Of a stretch of DNA of 64,000 bases, positions 58,631 through 64,000 are shown piece after piece. This DNA comes from Exiguobacterium mexicanum (GTDB lineage: Bacteria > Bacillota > Bacilli > Exiguobacteriales > Exiguobacteriaceae). Made by a program: the position numbers and the translations under genes. Below the pieces are notes generated by a model. That model was not told the origin of the DNA. It saw only the letters and a program-made list of their open reading frames with translations, and did not search any database. Each line of letters starts with the position of its first letter. Position 1 is the first letter of the stretch. The stretch lies in the NCBI RefSeq assembly GCF_005960665.1, contig NZ_CP040676.1, positions 444,501 to 508,500 of the forward strand. The letters are read 5' to 3'.

Positions 58631-61600
58631 ATGAGAATCATGAAATCGAAAATCGCTATGCTTACATTCATTATGTGTCTAGTGATTGGAACATTTTCGT
58701 TCTATCCAATGGGCGAAAGTGTGCACGGAGCAACAACGTATAATATTGATCCTTTTAGCAAGGACAGTAAAGTAATCACCGGGCAAGCAGAGCCAAACAC
58801 TCAAGTTCAGTTAAACGTGGACGGTCAATTAGTGAACCTCCAAACGAATACGACGGGGCAGTTTACGTATACCCTTACTAACAAAATGACGAGTTCGGAA
58901 ATCCATTTGTATCAAATCACAAAAGAAGGTTATGCAGAATGGAAGTGGACTGCATACGCTTCTGAGGATTTATCGACAAATGTGCATCCGGCACAATATC
59001 TTGGAATCTACAATAATGAAATGAAGTTCTCAGCACGAGATGATCATACGATTGTAGCCATTTATGACGGGCGTTCTTACAGTGGGATTAATAAGTTGTC
59101 TATTCCGCTAAAAGCAGCCCAAGAAGTGAAGTTTTATTCACAGTACAATGGCAATCGTAGCACCACAACGACGGTTCAAAACGTGAATGATAAACCGAGT
59201 TACTTGTTCCAATCCAATCTGTTTGACTATGGCTCGGGTTACATTACTGGGAAAACAGTTCCTTACTTGAAACTCAAATTTGTAACAGGGGCAGGCATGG
59301 AATATGAATTTACAGCCGATGAAGATGGTGATTTTCACAACTATGTCCCTTTACAAGAGAAAGAAGTATTAGACGGTTTTAATTATAAAATTGTTGAGCC
59401 TACGACAAATACAGAACTAGTAGGACCAACAATGGTAAAACCGTTTCAAGCTTCAGCTGTAATCCCGTTTTATTCGTTAAGTGAATTCAATATTTATGAT
59501 TTAACAGGATACACATTCCCTGATGCTGTTGTTAAGGTTGATGGGAAAGTAATAGCGACTTCCGATAGTATGGGAAGAATTTCGAACTATGTAGAAATTG
59601 GAAAATCCCCATTCCGTTTGATTGAGGTCATACGTAATGGAGAGGTGGTTGCTAAGTTCGAACGGGAAATGGCGTTTGACGTGAACCAATTTAAGTTTGA
59701 GGTCGTTAATCCAGTCACATCCGAACAAAGCAAACTAGTGGCGAAGACATACCCTAACAAAGACTTTGTGATTAAATATCAAAATCAACATTACGGTGAG
59801 CTGCACTCAACTTCAGATACACAAGGGGATCTTCAAATTGAATTGCCGAAGTTTCATTCTGGATCATATGACGTTTATGTGGTTCAACAAACTGGAGATT
59901 GGCAATTAATCAAATCGATAGAAATAGAAGACAAGCGACTATTACCGAGTCCAATCATTAAGACGATTGACAACTCTCTCTCGATTTCTAGTGATTTCTC
60001 GACAACATCTCAACTATATGTAGAGGCACAAATCGAGAAAAAGAATGGTGAGATTGAAGTCTACAATGAACCGATTGGCCCAGAAGGGAAGCAAGTCGAT
60101 AAACTTCAAACTGGTGATAAATATAAGGTAAGAGTTTATGTCGATGAAAATCGTGAATCAAAGTTTGTTGAAGGAATCTTCAATCCGATTTCCCAGCCGA
60201 CATTTGAGAATTTTATTGAAGGCGAACAAACGATTAAAGGTAAGACGGAGCCGAATGCAACGGTTAAGATACATGAATCTCAATACAATCTAAATGATTT
60301 CAATTTACCGGTTCAGCAATTAACGGCAGATTCAAATGGAAACTTCACCTTTGCTAAAAAGTCTAAGCTAGATTTACCAATTACTATTTCGGTTGAACGA
60401 GACAATCAATCTGATCGGGCTAACTTCGTGATTACACCTCAAGACATCACATCTCCAGTATTCACAATTTACAGAGAATTAATAATACCAGAAGAGTATC
60501 CTGAGATAAGTGTGAAGTCAGATGATGCTTTAAAAAAATTGAGTGTCTCTTATTATTCAAAGAGTAAATTACTTAAAACTAAAATTGTGGATATCGATAG
60601 TAAAAAATCATGGAAAGGTCAACGCTTTGTAGTTTTGTTCGATGATGAGGGAAATAAGACACTTAAAGAACTTGGAATCGATAAAATTGTTATCGAAGGG
60701 GAAAACGTGGCTGGATTAGTAGCGGAACCGACCACATTTATTGTTAAAGACACTACACCGCCTAACCCAAGAGGAATTAATCCAATTCTATATGGAGATC
60801 AATTCATAGCAGGCAAGACAGAGCCATTCACAAAAATTCAAATCGGAAGCGGGCACTTGGCGAAACTTACAACAGCAAATGCAGAAGGGTATTTTAAAAT
60901 AGGGTTAGATTACCCGTTCTCGGTTCACTCAAGTTCGATTCGATTGATTATGACTGATTTGGCAGGAAATAAAGTACAAGAATATATTCGTGCCATGGAT
61001 CATCGGGTCGGTGATATTCGAGTCAATCAAGATGGTTCGAAGATTTGGTTTGCTAACGAAAATCGGAAGTTGTCTTATCAACATTACCAAATCTATTTGA
61101 ATGGACAAAAGTGGACCGGAAATGAAAATAGATACAACCCATACACTAGTCTTATTCAAACGAATAGAAAAGTATCGTTCCCGTTGGATGTAAAACTCAT
61201 AATGAAAAATCCCGATGGCACGACTAAGTATGAGTTCTCAAAACGTTTGACTGGCCCATCTAAAGTAATCGCTCCAAATAAACTTGAATCTTCTAATAAC
61301 AGAAAGAGTCTTACAGGATATGCAGACAAGTTCATTACAATCGATGTGTATGATACAGTGGGTAAAAAAGTTGGTACAAACCGTGCGGACAAAGATGGGA
61401 AGTTCGCGGTCGTCTTGTATCGCTATCCAGTAGCAAACGAAACACTTAAGGTTGTAGCCAAAGACGCATTCGGTGGAACTAAAACTTCGACGTTGAAAGT
61501 TAAGGATCGTGTAGCGCCGACGAAACCGACTGTCTCGACGCTCACAAACAAATCGACGTATGTGTCGGGGAAAGCAGAGAAAGGCGCGACCGTTTATATT

Positions 61601-61999
61601 ACGTATAACGGACGCACATACACGACGAAAGCATCGAGTGGCGGTTCATATCGCTATAACGTGAAGACGACGAAGCCAGGAGCGACTGTCTCTGTACGCG
61701 CGAAAGACGCGGCCGGGAACATGTCGAGCACAGCCTCGAGAAAAGTCCTAAACACGTTCCGGACGTTCAGCGTCAACTCGGTGAAGTCGACGTCTAACAT
61801 CATCACCGGAAAAGGGAATAAAGGGGCGACGGTCAAGGCGTATGTCGGGACAAGGCTCATCAGCAAGACCGCGAAAGTCGATTCAAAAGGAAACTATAGG
61901 CTGACAATCTCACGCCAGAAACCAGGCGTGACCGTCACCGTGAAGATGACACAGAGCGGGTATCAAGAATTGAAAAAGACGACACGCGTCGTCAAATGA
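58631..61999 (+). CDS. Large secreted protein with bacterial Ig-like repeats
   Basis: 1122 residues. Signal peptide at 1-34 (IAMLTFIMCLVIGTFSFYPM, cleavage expected near VHGA-TTYN). The rest is built of degenerate Ig-like repeats of about 80-100 residues, recognisable by the pattern (I/V)xGxAEPxTxV...xTxxxGxFxxxL: about residues 47 (VITGQAEPNTQVQLNV), 535 (IKGKTEPNATVKIHES), 725 (IAGKTEPFTKIQIGSG), 890 (LTGYADKFITIDVYD), 975 (VSGKAEKGATVYITYN) and 1055 (ITGKGNKGATVKAYVG). No LPXTG, SLH or other wall anchor is seen, so it is probably released or bound noncovalently. The last 170 residues are encoded by GC-richer DNA than the rest. An adhesin or matrix role is inference. Confidence 0.82.
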   Translation: MRIMKSKIAMLTFIMCLVIGTFSFYPMGESVHGATTYNIDPFSKDSKVITGQAEPNTQVQLNVDGQLVNLQTNTTGQFTYTLTNKMTSSEIHLYQITKEGYAEWKWTAYASEDLSTNVHPAQYLGIYNNEMKFSARDDHTIVAIYDGRSYSGINKLSIPLKAAQEVKFYSQYNGNRSTTTTVQNVNDKPSYLFQSNLFDYGSGYITGKTVPYLKLKFVTGAGMEYEFTADEDGDFHNYVPLQEKEVLDGFNYKIVEPTTNTELVGPTMVKPFQASAVIPFYSLSEFNIYDLTGYTFPDAVVKVDGKVIATSDSMGRISNYVEIGKSPFRLIEVIRNGEVVAKFEREMAFDVNQFKFEVVNPVTSEQSKLVAKTYPNKDFVIKYQNQHYGELHSTSDTQGDLQIELPKFHSGSYDVYVVQQTGDWQLIKSIEIEDKRLLPSPIIKTIDNSLSISSDFSTTSQLYVEAQIEKKNGEIEVYNEPIGPEGKQVDKLQTGDKYKVRVYVDENRESKFVEGIFNPISQPTFENFIEGEQTIKGKTEPNATVKIHESQYNLNDFNLPVQQLTADSNGNFTFAKKSKLDLPITISVERDNQSDRANFVITPQDITSPVFTIYRELIIPEEYPEISVKSDDALKKLSVSYYSKSKLLKTKIVDIDSKKSWKGQRFVVLFDDEGNKTLKELGIDKIVIEGENVAGLVAEPTTFIVKDTTPPNPRGINPILYGDQFIAGKTEPFTKIQIGSGHLAKLTTANAEGYFKIGLDYPFSVHSSSIRLIMTDLAGNKVQEYIRAMDHRVGDIRVNQDGSKIWFANENRKLSYQHYQIYLNGQKWTGNENRYNPYTSLIQTNRKVSFPLDVKLIMKNPDGTTKYEFSKRLTGPSKVIAPNKLESSNNRKSLTGYADKFITIDVYDTVGKKVGTNRADKDGKFAVVLYRYPVANETLKVVAKDAFGGTKTSTLKVKDRVAPTKPTVSTLTNKSTYVSGKAEKGATVYITYNGRTYTTKASSGGSYRYNVKTTKPGATVSVRAKDAAGNMSSTASRKVLNTFRTFSVNSVKSTSNIITGKGNKGATVKAYVGTRLISKTAKVDSKGNYRLTISRQKPGVTVTVKMTQSGYQELKKTTRVVK

Positions 62000-62000
62000 C

Positions 62001-62030
62001 ACGAGCGGGCCATAGGGTCCGCTCGTTTTC
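62001..62030 (+). terminator. Terminator after the Ig-repeat protein gene
   Basis: ACGAGCGG and CCGCTCGT arms (62001-62008, 62019-62026) with inner pairs, followed by TTTTC. Confidence 0.88.
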
Positions 62031-62137
62031 TTATGTGTCGTTTCTTATGATGAACTTCACGATAACGTCACTCGAGTCTGTCGGGCAGACATGGTATAAC
62101 TAAATATGTGAATTAATGAGCAAATGGAGGTTTATAC

Positions 62138-62782
62138 ATGAAACGATTTTATCTACTATTCGTCGGACTCATCCTGATCCTTTCTGCCTGCAGCCAAAGT
62201 GAGGCCGTCGAGTCGACGAAGCTGCATACATACACGAAGTACGAGCTTCCGCTCGAGGACAAGGTCGCGCTCGGGGAAGGCAAGCACGAGATCGTGTTCG
62301 TCTTCGACTACAGCTGCCCGTGGTGCAAGAAGTGGATGGAAGAGGTACTACCGGAGATCGAGGAGCGCTGGATTGACACGGGCGAGGCGACGTTCAAAGG
62401 ACAGCCGCTTGTCCTGTTGAACGAACAGTCACAACTGCTCGCGAACGTGGATTATAACGTGGAACGGCTCATCCCGGACCGTTACTATGAAGTGCAGCGC
62501 GCCATCGGACACGACTCGGGGTCGGACGGCTTCGGGACGGAAGCCCATGTCCAAAAAATCGCCTCTGAGTTCAACCTGAATGTGGACGAACTGCTTGAGA
62601 ACCACGTCGATATCGGCATCCAGAACTCACGGCTGTTCACGCGGGACTTAGGTGTCAAGTACGTGCCGACGGTGTACGTCGACGGCATCCAGCTCGTGGA
62701 CGCGTTCAGCTTAGACGAGATGGAACACGTCATGGATGGAACGATCGAGGTCGGTGATCAAGTCGAACTCCCCGAGAACTAA
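62138..62782 (+). CDS. DsbA/thioredoxin-fold lipoprotein
   Basis: 214 residues. Lipoprotein signal MKRFYLLFVGLILILSAC with lipobox LSAC. Thioredoxin fold with the redox motif CPWC in FVFDYSCPWCKKWMEEVL and the cis-Pro region VKYVPTVYVDGIQLVD; a helical insertion lies between them as in DsbA/BdbD proteins. It should act outside the membrane as a thiol-disulfide oxidase or isomerase. A BdbC-type partner was not seen nearby. The substrate is unknown; the adjacent Ig-repeat protein has hardly any cysteine. Confidence 0.88.
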   Translation: MKRFYLLFVGLILILSACSQSEAVESTKLHTYTKYELPLEDKVALGEGKHEIVFVFDYSCPWCKKWMEEVLPEIEERWIDTGEATFKGQPLVLLNEQSQLLANVDYNVERLIPDRYYEVQRAIGHDSGSDGFGTEAHVQKIASEFNLNVDELLENHVDIGIQNSRLFTRDLGVKYVPTVYVDGIQLVDAFSLDEMEHVMDGTIEVGDQVELPEN

Positions 62783-62784
62783 AA

Positions 62785-62812
62785 CAACCCCTCGTCCGGC
62801 GACGAGGGGTTG
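62785..62812. terminator. Hairpin between convergent genes
   Basis: CAACCCCTCGTC and GACGAGGGGTTG form a perfect 12-bp stem with a 4-nt loop. T tracts are poor, but position between convergent stops suggests a bidirectional terminator. Confidence 0.75.
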
Positions 62813-62817
62813 CATCA

Positions 62818-63672
62818 TCAATTCTCGAAATACGGTTTGACGAAGAACTCGAACAGTTCGGCGTCGAGCAAGTATCGGTTCATGTAAAACGGATCGTTGT
62901 CCGGCGTGATCGGGTTCGGGCTCAAGATGAAAGCCTGCTCAAAACCGAGGTCTTGTACCGTTTCGGTGACCGCATCGCTCGTGTTGCCGAACGGATAGGC
63001 GATCGTCGTGACGCGCGTCCCGAGCTCTGACTCGATGGCGGCGACACTCGTCTCCAAATCTTGCCGCAGTTCGTCTTGCCTGTCTTCCGGCAAGAACACG
63101 GCGCCCCCGTCTTCGACATAATGCATGTCATGCGTATGCGTCCCGAAGTCGGCGAGTCCACTGTCCTGCATATCCTTCAATTCGGTCCACGGGGCGAGGT
63201 CCAAGTTTTGGAACGCCTCGCCGACGTGACCGGTGATGATGAACAGCGTGAACGGGATTTGTTTGTCTCGTAAAATCGGGAACGCGTTCTCGTAGACGGT
63301 ATGATCGACGTCATCGAACGAGAGCCAGACACATTTGTCTGGGATCGGTTCGCCGGCAAGGTAACGTGATAGGTCAGTTTGCGTCGCGAAATGGACGCCT
63401 TCGTCTTGAAGCCATGTCATCTGCTGCTCGAACTCGTCGGCGTAGACGTTATAGCGAACCAGTTCGGAGGCGCCGGTCACGGACTCGACGAGCTTGTTCC
63501 ATGCGTTCGGCCGTTTGACGCGGTGGTAATTGAGACCGAGACAGACGTTGTCTTTGGGGAGGAGCGCCGCATCGGGCACTTCTTCATGTGTCGTCGAGGA
63601 CACATCATATACTTTCCAGGCGATGCCCCCAATCAATAGGAGCGCGAATATCCATTTGAAGTAGCGCATCAT
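62818..63672 (-). CDS. icaB: Polysaccharide deacetylase (IcaB/PgaB-like)
   Basis: 284 residues. N-terminal signal or anchor (YFKWIFALLLIGGIAWKVYD). NodB-homology domain with LNYHRVKRPN, the Asp pair of VWLSFDDVDHTVYENA, the metal-binding FGTHTHDMHYV and the AYPFG motif. It matches IcaB-type enzymes that partly deacetylate poly-beta-1,6-GlcNAc at the cell surface. The start overlaps the stop of the IcaD-like gene, so an ica/pga-type operon on the minus strand begins outside the window. A gene symbol is given by analogy. Confidence 0.85.
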   Translation of the reverse strand: MMRYFKWIFALLLIGGIAWKVYDVSSTTHEEVPDAALLPKDNVCLGLNYHRVKRPNAWNKLVESVTGASELVRYNVYADEFEQQMTWLQDEGVHFATQTDLSRYLAGEPIPDKCVWLSFDDVDHTVYENAFPILRDKQIPFTLFIITGHVGEAFQNLDLAPWTELKDMQDSGLADFGTHTHDMHYVEDGGAVFLPEDRQDELRQDLETSVAAIESELGTRVTTIAYPFGNTSDAVTETVQDLGFEQAFILSPNPITPDNDPFYMNRYLLDAELFEFFVKPYFEN

Positions 63673-64000
63673 TTCAACTCTTTCACCGGGTTTTTCTCGA
63701 AGACGATGACTTTATCGGACTGGAGGCGATGGATGTCCTCGGGCTCCATCAAGTCGAGGGCGAGCCAATCGTCGAGCGTCGTGTCTTTCGGCATCTGACG
63801 CCGGTTGAGCGGTCCATATTTCCGTTTGTTGTACGTCCGCCAAATGAACAGAAGGAGAGCGGCGACGAACGAGGAGACGAGCCCGAAGAAGAGCAGCTCG
63901 CGGATGTCGGCGTTCGTGACGTTCAAGGCGGTCTTGAGGATGGCGATATAGCGGTCGTTCACGTTCAGGACGGCGCTCAAGAAGAACCACGTGACGATGA
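63669..64000 (-). CDS. IcaD/PgaD-like membrane protein (partial at right edge)
   Basis: The frame stays open to the edge of the window; at least 109 codons are present, starting within a hydrophobic segment (IVTWFFLSAVLNV). A second helix, LLFFGLVSSFVAALLLFIWR, is followed by a basic cytoplasmic tail. Small size, two helices and coupling to an IcaB-type deacetylase point to the IcaD/PgaD accessory subunit of the poly-GlcNAc synthase; the synthase gene would lie further right. Sequence support alone is weak. Confidence 0.65.
   Translation of the reverse strand, partial: IVTWFFLSAVLNVNDRYIAILKTALNVTNADIRELLFFGLVSSFVAALLLFIWRTYNKRKYGPLNRRQMPKDTTLDDWLALDLMEPEDIHRLQSDKVIVFEKNPVKELK

Overview
The window looks like a chromosome segment of a low-to-moderate GC Gram-positive bacterium (Bacillota, class Bacilli; Exiguobacterium is my best guess, but no rRNA or other marker is present to prove it). 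The basis is the near-universal strong AGGAGG-type ribosome binding sites, CcpA-type cre sites, a class II GalT, PTS permeases, a split CapA/CapB tyrosine-kinase pair, lipoproteins with a LxAC lipobox, and an IcaB/IcaD-like pair at the right edge.

Layout. (1) 1-6040: the end of galU, then an AT-rich polysaccharide cluster (initiating sugar transferase, two GT2 glycosyltransferases, Wzx flippase) and a UDP-glucose dehydrogenase of ordinary composition. A GC-rich IS30 element sits inside the cluster. (2) 6120-10340: a complete IS21 element with an 8-bp target duplication, then an ISL3-family element, both bordered by the same family of ~20-bp end sequences. (3) 10477-12869: an SDR epimerase-like gene with an altered catalytic motif, and a sigma-factor-like gene coupled to a tyrosine recombinase. 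(4) 13237-27588: a galactoside/arabinogalactan utilisation region, with a minus-strand ABC importer (no ATPase) plus GH43, GH2 and GH43 enzymes, divergent from galK-galE-galT-galM-galR and a second galM. (5) 27733-30234: an orphan AT-rich O-antigen-polymerase-like gene and a transglutaminase-like pseudogene with one in-frame amber codon. (6) 30279-37082: nanE, an RpiR/MurR-type regulator and a glucose/GlcNAc-family PTS, then bglP-bglA behind a LicT/BglG-type antiterminator leader. (7) 37218-58492: a second, larger polysaccharide locus. It holds a NeuD-type acyltransferase, an HpaI-like/2-hydroxyacid dehydrogenase pair, five glycosyltransferases, CapA/CapB, an EpsG-type polymerase, Wzx, CapE-CapF-CapG (UDP-L-FucNAc), a WbqC-like protein, a DegT-type aminotransferase, RmlA, RmlB and a PglC/CapM-like initiating transferase. 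(8) 58631-64000: a 1122-residue secreted Ig-like repeat protein, a DsbA-like lipoprotein, and an IcaB/PgaB deacetylase with an IcaD/PgaD-like partner that runs off the edge.

How it fits together. Two Wzx/Wzy-type pathways seem to be present. Each has an initiating transferase, a flippase and a polymerase candidate, although the polymerase of the first would be the orphan gene 21 kb away. GalU, UDP-glucose dehydrogenase and GalE can supply UDP-Glc, UDP-GlcA and UDP-Gal. CapEFG should make UDP-L-FucNAc. RmlA/RmlB plus the aminotransferase, with no RmlC/RmlD, point to a dTDP-amino-dideoxyhexose. The sugar uptake operons carry cre sites and their own regulators. I found no CRISPR array, tRNA or rRNA.
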